A DNA stretch of 64,000 nt from Pseudomonas putida (GTDB lineage: Bacteria; Pseudomonadota; Gammaproteobacteria; Pseudomonadales; Pseudomonadaceae). The notes beneath the pieces were generated by a model. It was not told where the DNA came from, made no database searches, and saw only the letters and a list, made by a program, of their open reading frames with translations. The position numbers and the translations under genes are program-made. The stretch covers positions 3,835,501 through 3,899,500 of the forward strand of contig NZ_CP018846.1 in the NCBI RefSeq assembly GCF_002025705.1, read 5' to 3'. Below are positions 54,057 to 63,700 of this stretch, piece by piece; positions within the stretch are counted from its first letter, which is position 1, and every line of letters starts with the position of its first letter.

Positions 54057-56880
54057 TGAGGGCCTCCTTGATACGGGCTGGGGTAATGGGGAGATCGCGC
54101 ACGCGCTTGCCAATGGCATGCGCCACGGCATTGCCGATGGCACCGACGACCGGGATCATCACCACTTCGGCGATGCCCTTGGACGGGTCGGTCGGTGACA
54201 GCGGCGGGAGGATTTCGCTGGTCTGCTTCCACACCGCCACATCGCGCGCATGGGGCAGGCGGTAGCGGTTGAAGTTCCAGTCGCCCTCCCCGGGCCCGCC
54301 CTCGTACAACGGCATTTCCTCGGTCAGCGCATGGCCGATGCCCATGGCGATGCCGCCTTCGAGCTGGCCTTTGACCAGCTCTGGCACCAGCACACGGCCA
54401 CACTCGACCCAGCTGTGGTGGTTGAGCACCTGCACTTCGTGAGTGCCTTTGTTGACCTTGACCTCGACGATGGTCGCCACCGGGCTGTAGTAGGTGACCA
54501 TGGCGTTGTTCAGCTGGGTATCCGGGTACGCGGCATTCTGCCGGTCGAGCAAGTGGTAGCCATGGCTGCTCATCTGCGCCTTCTTGGCATTCACCGCGCC
54601 GTCGCCGTATTTCACCGCCACGGCATCAAGCGGGAAGCGCTCGCGCACGCCATCGATGACGAAGTCGGCCTCGGCCCAGCTCCAGCGGTTGAAACCGTGC
54701 ACGCTGGCACCGGTGACCAGGCCCATCTCGTGGGCCTTCTGCGCCAGCTGGGCGAACGGGATCGGCGCCAGGCCGTTGCCGGTCAGCTCGCCGTTGACCC
54801 ACACCGCATTCTCACGGCGCACCACCAGCGGGTTGGCCTGGCCGCCATGCGGCCCCTGGCTCCAGATGGCCATGGCTGCCGGCCACAGGCCGTGGTTGAA
54901 CAGCACGCGGGCCGCTTCACGGGTGGCGTGGCTGAAGTAGAACGCCGAGTTGGTCGCCGACGACGGCGAGGCCAGCTTGCCGACCCAGCGCGGGTTGCGC
55001 AGCGCGGCATCCTGTTCGGGCTGGCTGATCAGGTACGGGTTGCCGCTGGTGCTCAACTGCAACTCCGGCCATTCGGTGACTGCAGTCTTCACCTCATCAG
55101 CCGAGCGGCCCAGGAAGTCACTGACCACCAGGGCCTGGGACGTGGACATGCCGGTGCCCAGTTCGGTGCCGATGTGGCGCAGCGTGATGCGGCCATCGGC
55201 GGTGAATTCGACGCTGGCCATGGGGGCTTCGGAGCCGGTGCCGAAGTCCTTCTGGCAGATGGCAAAGCCAACGCCGTACCAGTGGTCCGGGTCCTTGGCG
55301 TCCATCTGTTGCTTGCGCGCATCGCGGTTGCGCCACCAGTCGTGCACGGCAGCCTTGTCGAGAATCTCGTACAGGCGCAGGGCACCGGCCGGGACTGCGC
55401 CCTGGGTGTTCTTCATGCCCGACTTCAGCGCGTTGGCGCGGCGCAGGTCGATGGCATCGACGCCCAGCCGACCGGCAATTTCATCCACCATCATTTCGGT
55501 GGCCGCCATGCTCTGCAGGGTGCCGTAGCCGCGCATGGAGCCAGCCTCGACACCGCGCGAGAAGTAGGCAGTCACCGACAGGTCGTTCTGCGGCATGTAG
55601 TAGATCGATTGCGCTGCAGTGGCGCCCACCGCGGCCACCGACGGGCTGTAGTTGATACGCCCGCCACCGTCGCAGCTCATGTCGGCACGGAAGATCTTGA
55701 AGCTGTTGTCCTTCTTGTCCACGGCCAGCTGGTAGCGGATGTCGAAGGCATGGCGTTTGATGCCGCTCTGGAACTGCTCGTAGCGGTCGTTGGCCAGGCG
55801 GATCGGCACGCCGTCGCCATACAGCGCGGCCACGGCGGCGTAGAAGACAAAGATGTTGTTGTCTTTCGAGCCGTAGCCCACGGTGTAGCCCGGGTGCATG
55901 TTCAGCGTGTTCAGGGCGAAGCGCGACGGCTTGATCATGTGCACGCATTCCTGTGCCGCTTCGAACGGGCACTGGGTTGCGACCACGAAGTGCAGCGTGC
56001 CGGTCGCCGGGTCGTACCAGCCGTTGCCATTGTCCGGCTCCAGCGCGGCAGGCTCGATCGACGGCGTCTTGTAGCGTTCGTCGAACACCAGCCAGTCGGC
56101 GGGCGGGTTGTCCAGTTGTTCGCCCATGCGCTTGGCGTAGAACAGGCCCTGCTCGGTCAAGTCGCCGTGCTGGTTGGGCGCTTTCGACCACACCGGCTTG
56201 CGGTTGAGGATGGTGGGGAACAGCATGGAGTTCTTCAGGCTGGAGAACTCATCGTCGTCGAACGGCGTGGCGCCGCCCACACGCACGAAGCGGAAGCTGC
56301 CATAGGGGTCACGCTGGTACAGCGGAGCCTGGGCGCCGTACTTGATCGCCTTGTCGTTGAACTGCAGCTTGCGCTTGGCCTGGCGGAAGCGCTCGAAGTC
56401 GTGCCAGATCAGGATCGCCACCGGGTGGCCGATGAACATCGGCACCTGGCCGGGCGGCAGCAGCGGGTCGGGCGAGTGGGCCTCGGGCCAGGCAATGCCG
56501 TCCTTCGCCAGGTCGGCGGCGGTGACGATACGGTCCGGCTGCAGGTCGGCGCCTAGCAGGCTGAGGTCATGGCCGGCGTAGATACGGTCGGCCTTGGTCG
56601 CCTTGAGCAGCAGCGCATGGCCTTGCTGGGTCGGCCAGCCGGGCATGTCCTTGGCGCGGATGTCGCGGGCGAAGACCTTGTTGCCACAGACCTTGGACAG
56701 CGCGTCGTTGCGAAAACGTGCCTTGCCGTCGTGGTTCATCCACTTTTGCGGCGAGGTAGTGACGCGCTCCTCCATCAGGGCGGCGAATGCCTGGCTGCCG
56801 AGTGGCGCCATGGTCACACCGACACCAGCGATCAGGCCGCCTTGCAAGAAGGCGCGCCGGGAAATATCACGGTTGGACAT
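54049..56880 (-). CDS. Mo-hydroxylase large subunit (IorB-like), Tat-exported
   Basis: The 943-residue molybdopterin subunit begins with a twin-arginine signal (NRDISRRAFLQGGLIAGVGVTMAPLGSQAFA). It has the molybdopterin-binding landmarks of the xanthine oxidase family: NGAE-like FGTGSEAPMASVEFTADG, GTELGTGMSTSQALVVSDFLG, ECGRVLVPELVKGQLEGGIAMGIGHALTEEM and the catalytic-Glu region KGIAEVVMIPVVGAIGNAV. Relatives oxidise isoquinoline, aldehydes or nicotinate. The Tat signal places the enzyme in the periplasm, where the triheme cytochrome takes the electrons. First gene of the five-gene operon. The substrate is not predictable. Confidence 0.92.
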   Translation of the reverse strand: MSNRDISRRAFLQGGLIAGVGVTMAPLGSQAFAALMEERVTTSPQKWMNHDGKARFRNDALSKVCGNKVFARDIRAKDMPGWPTQQGHALLLKATKADRIYAGHDLSLLGADLQPDRIVTAADLAKDGIAWPEAHSPDPLLPPGQVPMFIGHPVAILIWHDFERFRQAKRKLQFNDKAIKYGAQAPLYQRDPYGSFRFVRVGGATPFDDDEFSSLKNSMLFPTILNRKPVWSKAPNQHGDLTEQGLFYAKRMGEQLDNPPADWLVFDERYKTPSIEPAALEPDNGNGWYDPATGTLHFVVATQCPFEAAQECVHMIKPSRFALNTLNMHPGYTVGYGSKDNNIFVFYAAVAALYGDGVPIRLANDRYEQFQSGIKRHAFDIRYQLAVDKKDNSFKIFRADMSCDGGGRINYSPSVAAVGATAAQSIYYMPQNDLSVTAYFSRGVEAGSMRGYGTLQSMAATEMMVDEIAGRLGVDAIDLRRANALKSGMKNTQGAVPAGALRLYEILDKAAVHDWWRNRDARKQQMDAKDPDHWYGVGFAICQKDFGTGSEAPMASVEFTADGRITLRHIGTELGTGMSTSQALVVSDFLGRSADEVKTAVTEWPELQLSTSGNPYLISQPEQDAALRNPRWVGKLASPSSATNSAFYFSHATREAARVLFNHGLWPAAMAIWSQGPHGGQANPLVVRRENAVWVNGELTGNGLAPIPFAQLAQKAHEMGLVTGASVHGFNRWSWAEADFVIDGVRERFPLDAVAVKYGDGAVNAKKAQMSSHGYHLLDRQNAAYPDTQLNNAMVTYYSPVATIVEVKVNKGTHEVQVLNHHSWVECGRVLVPELVKGQLEGGIAMGIGHALTEEMPLYEGGPGEGDWNFNRYRLPHARDVAVWKQTSEILPPLSPTDPSKGIAEVVMIPVVGAIGNAVAHAIGKRVRDLPITPARIKEALNG

Positions 56881-57162
56881 GCTTGATCCTCTGGGCAGAA
56901 GAGTATCTGCCCATCTTTTTCTGATTCTTGTGCGGGGAACTCGGAAGGGTGAGAACCTTGTCGCTTGAGTCAGGAAAAACTGACTTATGCGTCAACTTTA
57001 CAACAAGAATATGGGCATAAGCAAAGTCAAGCCGACAATATGTCGCGGTGTGTCCAAGGCCGACATGCGGTGCTGCGGCAACAGCGTCGCCAGGAACGGT
57101 TAACCTTGGGTTAATCAATCCCAGCCAGCATGGCCACCATTCCGTACTGCCAAGGCGAAGAC
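56881..57162. promoter_or_regulatory. Divergent control region Mo-hydroxylase / dsbD
   Basis: These 282 bp hold no gene. Visible elements are a perfect stem TGGGCAGA (56892-56899) / TCTGCCCA (56906-56913) in the 5' leader of the large-subunit gene, an AGTCAG (56968-56973) / CTGACT (56980-56985) palindrome, and TTAACC (57100-57105) / GGTTAA (57109-57114) upstream of dsbD. The last two look like regulator-binding sites. The region around 56950-57030 is AT-rich and should carry both promoters. Confidence 0.5.
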
Positions 57163-58875
57163 ATGCGCATCCTCCTGCTCTTCCTGACGTTACTCCTGGC
57201 CGGCCCGTTGCAGGCCAACCCGTTCGACGTCAAACCCGACTTCCTGCCGGTCAACCAGGCGTTCGTGCTGACCCACGACCGCCAGGCTGACGGCCAGATG
57301 CGCCTGTACTTCCAGATCAAGCAGGGTTACTACCTGTACCAGAAGCGCCTGAAGTTCGACGGCCTGCCCGCCGACCAGCAACCGCAACTGCCTGCCGGCC
57401 TGAATCACCACGACGAGTTCTTCGGTGACACCACGGTGTACCGCGACCAGCTCGAACTGCTGATCCCGGCCAATGCCCAGGGCCAGTTACGCCTGGGCTG
57501 GCAAGGTTGTGCCGATGCCGGCCTGTGCTACCCACCGCAAACTACCGCCATCGACCTGGGCGGCAGCGTGGCGCCGGCCAGCGGGCAAGCCAGCGACCAG
57601 GCACTGGCCAGCGGCTTGCAGAGCGCCAGCCTGGGCTGGAGCCTGCTGGCGTTCTTCGGCCTTGGCCTGCTGCTGGCCTTCACCCCTTGCTCGCTGCCGA
57701 TGCTGCCGATTCTCGCCGGCCTGGTCCTGGGCAACGGTGCCAGTGCCCGGCGTGGCTGGCTGCTGGCCGGGGTCTATGTACTGAGCATGGCGCTGGTGTA
57801 TGCGGCCCTTGGCGTGGTCGCGGCACTGCTGGGCGCCAGCCTGCAGGCCTGGCTGCAGCAGCCTTGGCTGCTGGGCAGCCTGGCCGGCCTGTTCATCCTC
57901 CTCGCCCTGCCTATGTTCGGCGCCTTCGAGCTGCAACTGCCGGCCGCCTTGCGCGACCGCCTCGACCGCGCCGGGCAAGGCACCCGTGGCGGCAACCTGT
58001 ATGGCGCGGCGCTGCTTGGCGCGCTGTCTGGCCTGCTGCTCGGCCCGTGCATGACCGCGCCACTGGCCGGTGCACTGCTGTACATCGCGCAGAGTGGCGA
58101 TGTGCTGCAAGGCGCATTGGTGTTGTTCAGCCTCGGCCTGGGTATGGGCGTACCGCTGCTGTTGCTGGTGACCCTGGGCAACCGCTACCTGCCGCGCCCG
58201 GGGGCGTGGATGAACCGGGTAAAAGGTGTGTTCGGCTTCGTGTTCCTGGCCATGGCCCTGTACACCGTGCGCAGCCTGCTTGCCTCCCCTGTATTGCTGG
58301 CCCTGAGCGGCGCCTGGCTGATTGCCCTGGGCTGGGCCAGCTGGCCGGCGCTGCAGCGCTTGCCGGCACTGCGCGCGATACCGCTGCTGGGCGCGTTGTG
58401 GGGGGGCTTGCTGCTGGTCGGCGCGGCAGCCGGTGGCGACGATCTGTGGCAACCGTTGCGGCCGTTCGCCGGCGGTACTGCCCCCGCCACTGTGCAAAAG
58501 GCCGACGAGCACTTCGTCACGGTCAGCAGCCCTGAAGCCCTGCAACGCGAGCTGGATGCCGCCAAGGCTCGCGGCCAGTGGGTCATGGTCGACTACTACG
58601 CCGACTGGTGCGTGTCGTGCAAGGTCATGGAAAAGCAGGTGTTCAACCGCCCTGACGTGCAAGCCAGCCTGGCGGGCGTCCACCTGCTGCGCCTGGACGT
58701 GACTGCCGACTCCGAGGCCAGCCGCGCGCTGTTGCAGCGCTACCAGGTACCCGGCCCGCCCAGCATCATCTGGCTCGGCCCGGAAGGTGAAGAACGCCGC
58801 GCACGGCGCCTCACCGGTGAGGTGGATGCCGCGGCATTCCTGCAACACTGGACCCAGACCCGGAGCCAAGGCTGA
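57163..58875 (+). CDS. dsbD: Thiol:disulfide interchange protein DsbD
   Basis: The 570-residue inner-membrane reductase moves electrons from cytosolic thioredoxin to periplasmic partners. Order: signal peptide (MRILLLFLTLLLAGPLQA), N-terminal DsbD-alpha domain with its two Cys in LGWQGCADAGLCYPP, eight-helix CcdA-like core with membrane Cys in FTPCSLPMLPILAGL and GPCMTAPLAGALL, and a C-terminal thioredoxin domain with DWCVSCKVMEKQVF. The start at 57163 is chosen for the signal peptide and AAGG upstream. The next gene overlaps it by one base. Confidence 0.95.
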   Translation: MRILLLFLTLLLAGPLQANPFDVKPDFLPVNQAFVLTHDRQADGQMRLYFQIKQGYYLYQKRLKFDGLPADQQPQLPAGLNHHDEFFGDTTVYRDQLELLIPANAQGQLRLGWQGCADAGLCYPPQTTAIDLGGSVAPASGQASDQALASGLQSASLGWSLLAFFGLGLLLAFTPCSLPMLPILAGLVLGNGASARRGWLLAGVYVLSMALVYAALGVVAALLGASLQAWLQQPWLLGSLAGLFILLALPMFGAFELQLPAALRDRLDRAGQGTRGGNLYGAALLGALSGLLLGPCMTAPLAGALLYIAQSGDVLQGALVLFSLGLGMGVPLLLLVTLGNRYLPRPGAWMNRVKGVFGFVFLAMALYTVRSLLASPVLLALSGAWLIALGWASWPALQRLPALRAIPLLGALWGGLLLVGAAAGGDDLWQPLRPFAGGTAPATVQKADEHFVTVSSPEALQRELDAAKARGQWVMVDYYADWCVSCKVMEKQVFNRPDVQASLAGVHLLRLDVTADSEASRALLQRYQVPGPPSIIWLGPEGEERRARRLTGEVDAAAFLQHWTQTRSQG

Positions 58876-59711
58876 TGCTGACGGTTACTCTTGGGCCACT
58901 GACCATGGCCCTCAACCACCTGCTGATGCTCGCCGCCCTCGGCGTGGCCTGCCTGGTCGGCTGGTGGGTCGCCCGGCGCGGCGGCGAAAGCCCGGAGTCG
59001 GCGCTATTCAACCTCTTCCTGATCGGCCTGCTGTGCGCCCGCCTGGGTTTCGTGCTGGCCTACTGGCCGATGTACCGCGCCGACCTGCTGCAAGTCATCG
59101 ACATCCGTGATGGCGGCTTCCTGCTCTGGTCGGGCCTGGTCGGCATCGTCCTCGCCACCCTGTGGCAGGGCTGGCGCCAGCCTGGCCTGCGTCGCCCGCT
59201 GGGCTGGGCACTGTTCAGCGGTGCGCTGTTCTGGGGCCTGGCCAGCCTGGGCAGCCACCTGTACAGCAAGGGCACTGCACTGCCCGAGCTGAGCTTGCGC
59301 AATGCTGCTGGCCAGTCCGTGGCCCTGCACAGCTACCGTGGCAAGCCGCTGGTGATCAATATCTGGGCCACCTGGTGCCCGCCCTGCCGCCGGGAAATGC
59401 CGGTACTGCAACAGGCACAGGGCGAATACCCCCATGTGACCTTCATCTTCGTCAACCAGGGCGAGACGCCGGAGAATGTCACAACGTTCCTCGCCACCAC
59501 CGGGCTGAGCCTGACCCATGTGCTGTTCGACGGCACCGGCGTGCTGGCCCAGCGGGTCGGCTCGATGGCCCTGCCCACCACCCTGTTCTACGACGCCGAC
59601 GGCCGCCTGATCGGCAGCCACCTGGGCGAGCTGTCGCGGGCCAGCCTGCGTCATGCCCTGGAACCTTTCGAGCGGGCCAAGCCGCCCGCCCCTGCCGCAC
59701 AAGGAAACTGA
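58875..59711 (+). CDS. Membrane-anchored TlpA-type thioredoxin with Lgt-like membrane region
   Basis: The 278-residue protein has an N-terminal membrane region of about four helices (residues about 10-35, 42-62, 72-95 and 104-128) that recalls part of prolipoprotein diacylglyceryl transferase, without the full catalytic set. It is followed by a TlpA-like thioredoxin domain with WATWCPPCRREMPVL (active Cys pair about residues 163-166) and a cis-Pro in SMALPTTLFYD. The thioredoxin domain faces the periplasm and may be reduced by the adjacent DsbD. The start overlaps the dsbD stop (TGATG). Cytochrome c maturation or disulfide repair are plausible roles. Confidence 0.85.
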   Translation: MLTVTLGPLTMALNHLLMLAALGVACLVGWWVARRGGESPESALFNLFLIGLLCARLGFVLAYWPMYRADLLQVIDIRDGGFLLWSGLVGIVLATLWQGWRQPGLRRPLGWALFSGALFWGLASLGSHLYSKGTALPELSLRNAAGQSVALHSYRGKPLVINIWATWCPPCRREMPVLQQAQGEYPHVTFIFVNQGETPENVTTFLATTGLSLTHVLFDGTGVLAQRVGSMALPTTLFYDADGRLIGSHLGELSRASLRHALEPFERAKPPAPAAQGN

Positions 59712-59712
59712 C

Positions 59713-60471
59713 ATGCGATTGACTGCCCTGCTGCCCCTGTCCCTGGCCCTGCTGGCCGCCCCGCTGGTGCAGGCCGAAGACCTGCCCAAGGCGATCCAGC
59801 AACTGCAAGCCAAGGGCGCAGAAATCAAAGGCAGCTTCGATGCGCCCAACGGCCTGCGCGGCTATGCCGCCGAGTACCAGAACAATGCCCTGGCGCTGTA
59901 CCTGACCCCCGACGGCAAGCACGTACTGGTCGGCAGCCTGTTCGACGAACAGGGCAAGGACCTCAGCGCCGAGCCGCTGCAGAAGCTGGTGTATGCGCCG
60001 ATGAGCAAGGAAATCTGGGCGAAGATGGAGAAAACCTCCTGGATCGCCGACGGCAAGGACAGTGCGCCACGCAAGGTGTACCTGTTCAGCGACCCTAACT
60101 GCCCTTACTGCAACATGTTCTGGGAACAGGCGCGGCCGTGGGTGGAATCGGGCAAGGTGCAGTTGCGCCATATCATGGTCGGCATCATCCGCGAAGACAG
60201 CCCAGGCAAGTCGGCGGCACTGCTGGCAGCCAAGGACCCGGCCAAGGCGCTGCATGAACACGAGAAAGCGGGCAAGGCGAGTGCCCTGAAGCCGCTGGAC
60301 AAGGTGCCGGATGCCGTGCAGCAGAAGCTAGCGGCGAACATGGCCCTGATGGAAGAGATGGGGCTGCAGGCGACCCCGGCGATCTTCTACCAGGATGAGC
60401 AGGGCAACCTGAAGAGCCAGCAAGGCGCGCCGCGGCCAGAGCTGCTTGGCAAGATTCTCGGCAAGCGTTAG
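59713..60471 (+). CDS. dsbG: Periplasmic disulfide isomerase/reductase DsbG
   Basis: The 252-residue protein has a signal peptide (RLTALLPLSLALLAAPLVQA), an N-terminal dimerisation domain and a thioredoxin domain with active site FSDPNCPYCNMFWEQ and cis-Pro in LQATPAIFYQDEQG. The CPYC dipeptide and length match DsbG; DsbC usually has CGYC. DsbG protects single Cys residues from sulfenylation and is kept reduced by DsbD, encoded two genes upstream. It starts 1 base after the preceding stop, so the three genes form one operon. Confidence 0.9.
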   Translation: MRLTALLPLSLALLAAPLVQAEDLPKAIQQLQAKGAEIKGSFDAPNGLRGYAAEYQNNALALYLTPDGKHVLVGSLFDEQGKDLSAEPLQKLVYAPMSKEIWAKMEKTSWIADGKDSAPRKVYLFSDPNCPYCNMFWEQARPWVESGKVQLRHIMVGIIREDSPGKSAALLAAKDPAKALHEHEKAGKASALKPLDKVPDAVQQKLAANMALMEEMGLQATPAIFYQDEQGNLKSQQGAPRPELLGKILGKR

Positions 60472-60501
60472 TGCATGCCTTGAGATTTGTATTTGCAGGT
60501 A

Positions 60502-60710
60502 GATCGAGCGCCGCCCACGCGGCGCATCGCGGATGAATCCGCTCCTACATCTATTGCAACGTGCCGAACCTTATACGCCATGGTTGCCCGCCTGGCGCAT
60601 GACTTGAGCCGTACAAACCGGCTGACAACCATGGCCTCACAGGCATGGCCACGTTGCAACAAATGTAGGAGCGGATTCATCCGCGATGCGCCGCGCGGGC
60701 GGCGCTCGAT
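60502..60710. repeat. About 210-bp palindromic element, copy 2
   Basis: It is nearly identical to 47747-47962, with the same order of inverted arms. Differences in the stem are partly matched on both arms (GGATGAATCC / GGATTCATCC here against GGATAAATCC / GGGTTTATCC in copy 1), so base pairing is preserved. It lies between the convergent dsbG and NRPS genes. Short open frames inside it are artefacts. Confidence 0.85.
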
Positions 60711-60739
60711 TTCCGCCGCCCCGCAAAGCTCAAGACATA

Positions 60740-63700
60740 CTACAGCCCCTCCAGCTCAGCCATCAGGTCACTGAGCCGATCCGCCTTGCCTTCATCCATC
60801 TCACTGCCCTGCAACCCGCGCACATACTCGGCCAACTCCTCCACCGTGCTGCACTCGAACATCGCCCGCAACGGCACGTTCAACTGCAGCTGCTTCTGCA
60901 CCCGCGAAGCGATCTGGGTGGCCAGCAGCGAATGCCCGCCCAGCTCGAAGAAGTTGTCATGCACCCCGACCCGCTCGGCCTTGAGCACTTCGGCCCAGAT
61001 ACCGGCAAGCACCTCTTCCAGCTCATCCCGCGGCGCCAGGTAGGCCTGGCTGTGCTGGCCACCGATTTCGATGGCCGGCAGTGCCTTGCGGTCAAGCTTG
61101 CCGTTGGCGTTGTGCGGCAGGCTGGCGAACCAGCCCCAGTGCAGCGGCACCATGTACTCCGGAAGCTCGGCACGCAGGCGCTGCTTGACCTGCTCCAGCA
61201 ACGCCGCATCGGCGACCACGCCCTGGTGTGCCACCAGGTAGCCAACCAGGTGCTTGCCATTGGCGCTTTCCTGCACCCCCACCGCTGCATCGCGAATCTC
61301 GGCCTGCTCGTGCAGACGCGCCTCGATCTCGCCCAGCTCGATACGGTAGCCTCGGATCTTCACCTGGTGGTCGATGCGCCCGACGTACTCAAGCACCCCG
61401 TCCGGGCGCTGTCGCGCCAGGTCACCGGTACGGTACAGGCGTTCGCCCGGCGCCCCGTGCGGGTGCGGGATGAATGCCAGTGCCGTGCGCAGCGGGTCGC
61501 CAACATACCCGCGACCGACGCCAGTGCCAGCCACGCACACCTCACCCACTGCACCCAGCGGCACCAAGGTCTGGTCCTCGCCATACAGGTACAGGCGGTT
61601 GTTGTCGGTCGGCGTGCCGATCGGCAGGTAGCTGCCACGGGTCGACGCCATGTCGACGCGGAAGAAGGCCACGTCATCCGAGCACTCCGCCGGCCCGTAG
61701 GCATTGACCAGGCCAATCTGCGGATAACGCTGCAGCCATTGCGCAGCCAGCTCCGGCGGCATCGCTTCGCCCGTCGGCAACATCCAGCGCAAGCCATCCA
61801 GCGCCTGATGATCGTTGGCGAGCATGCCCTGGATCAGCGATGGCACGCTTTCCAGCACGCTGATGCCGGTTGCCTGCACATGCGCCAGCAAACCTTGCGG
61901 GTCATGGGCGATGGCGTTCGGCACGATTTCCACCCTGGCCCCGAACAACGGTGCGGCGAGGAACTGCCAGACCGAAATATCGAAGCTCTGCGAAGCGGTC
62001 TGGGCGATCACGTCGCGCTCGCTCAAGGCCAGGTAGGGCAGCTTGCTCAACTGGTTGTTGAGCATCCCGCGCTGCTCGACCATCACACCTTTGGGCAGCC
62101 CGGTGGAGCCTGATGTATAGATTACGTAGGCCAGGTTGTCTGGCCCACTGTGGATGCCTGGGTTGTGGCTGGCGATGCTGCTGCCCTGCACCTCTTCCCA
62201 AATCAGCAATTGCGGCCGCGCCACACTCGCCAGGTCATCCAGCAACTGGCGCGCCTGCTCGGCACAGGCCGCGCTGCACACCAGTACCGGCGTGCGGCTC
62301 AGCTCGACGATGCGCTGCAGGCGCGCCGACGGCAGGCCCGGGTCCAGCGGCAAGTAGCCGGCGCCAGCCTTGAAGCTGCCGACGATCATGCCCAGCAACG
62401 GCAAGCCCCGCTCGGCCAGCAAGGCAACCGGCTGGTCGATGGCCACGCCCGCTGCGACCAGCGCGTGGCCGAGGCGGTTGGCCGCAAGGTTCAGCCCGGC
62501 GTAGTCATACGACGCATCCAGGCAGCGGGCTACAGTGCGCTCAGGGTGGGCAGCCACCTGCGCTTCGAACAGTGCCACGTAGCTCTGCGTCAGCGGGTAG
62601 GCACGCTCGGTACGGTTGCAGTCGTCGAGCAGGAAGCGTTGTTCAGCCTCGCCCAGCAACGGCAATTCGCTCACCTCACCCTCAAAGCCTTGCACCAGCG
62701 CCAGCAACAGGCGCTTGAACTCGGCCAGCAGGCGTTCGACGGTCGGGTAGTCGAAGTAGCGCTGGTCGAACGACAGGTGCAGGCCCAGGTCGTCGCCCGG
62801 GTAGCACACCGCCGTCAGCGGGAAATTGGTGTGGGTACGGCCTGAGTCGGAGCTGGCATTGAGGTGCTGGGCGTGGTCGAGCACTGCGGTTTCCACCGGC
62901 GCGTTCTCGAACACGAACAGGCTGTTGAACAGCGGCTGCCCCTTGGGCAGTTCGCTGCAGTCCTGGATCGTCACCAGCGGCAGGTACTCGTACTCGCGCA
63001 GCTCCATGTTGCGTTCCAGCACAGCTTGCAACCACTGGCGCACGCTGCAGCGCTGGCCCGGCTCGGGCAGTTGCACGCGCAGGGCGATACTGTTGATGAA
63101 CAGGCCGACCGTGCGCTGCATCTGCGGCAGGCTCACCGGGCGCCCGGCCACGGTCACGCCGAAGGCCACGTCGCGATCGCCGCTGTAGCGCGCCAGCACC
63201 AGCGCCCAGGCCGCCTGGGCGAAGGTGTTGATGGTCAGCTGATGGGCCTGGGCCAGTTCGCGCAGGCGCACGCCGTCGCTTACCTCCAAGCGGGTGTAGC
63301 AGTCGCCCACCACCATGCCGTCACCGGCGTGATCGTTGCGCAGCGGGCGGTCGCTGGGCAGCGCCGTGGCGCGTTCGAAGCCGGCCAGGCTGGCCTGCCA
63401 CCAGTTGCGCGCTTCATCCATGTCCTGGCGCTGCAGCCAGCCGATGTAGTCGCGGTAGCGCGGCGGCACCGGCAACTGGGCCTGGCGGCCTTCGCCGAGG
63501 GCCTGGTAGAGCTCGAAGAAGTCGTTCATCAGCAACGAACGGCACCAGGCATCGATAAGGATGTGGTGGTTGCTCATCATGAACCAGTAGCGCTCATCAT
63601 CGACCCGCACCAGGCGCAGGTGGAACGGCGCCTCCTGCAGCAGTGCAAATCCCGCTTCCCGCTCCTGCTTGTGCAACGCTTGCAGGCGCGCTTCCTGGGC

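Noticed and set aside
54250..56556. A 768-codon plus-strand frame opposite the molybdenum hydroxylase large subunit
   Set aside because: Antisense artefact of codon bias; the minus-strand frame carries the cofactor motifs and Tat signal.
60487..60774. Small frame reading through the palindromic element (RSGFIRDAPRGRRSI-type product)
   Set aside because: The product is just the translated repeat and appears wherever the repeat occurs; not a gene.
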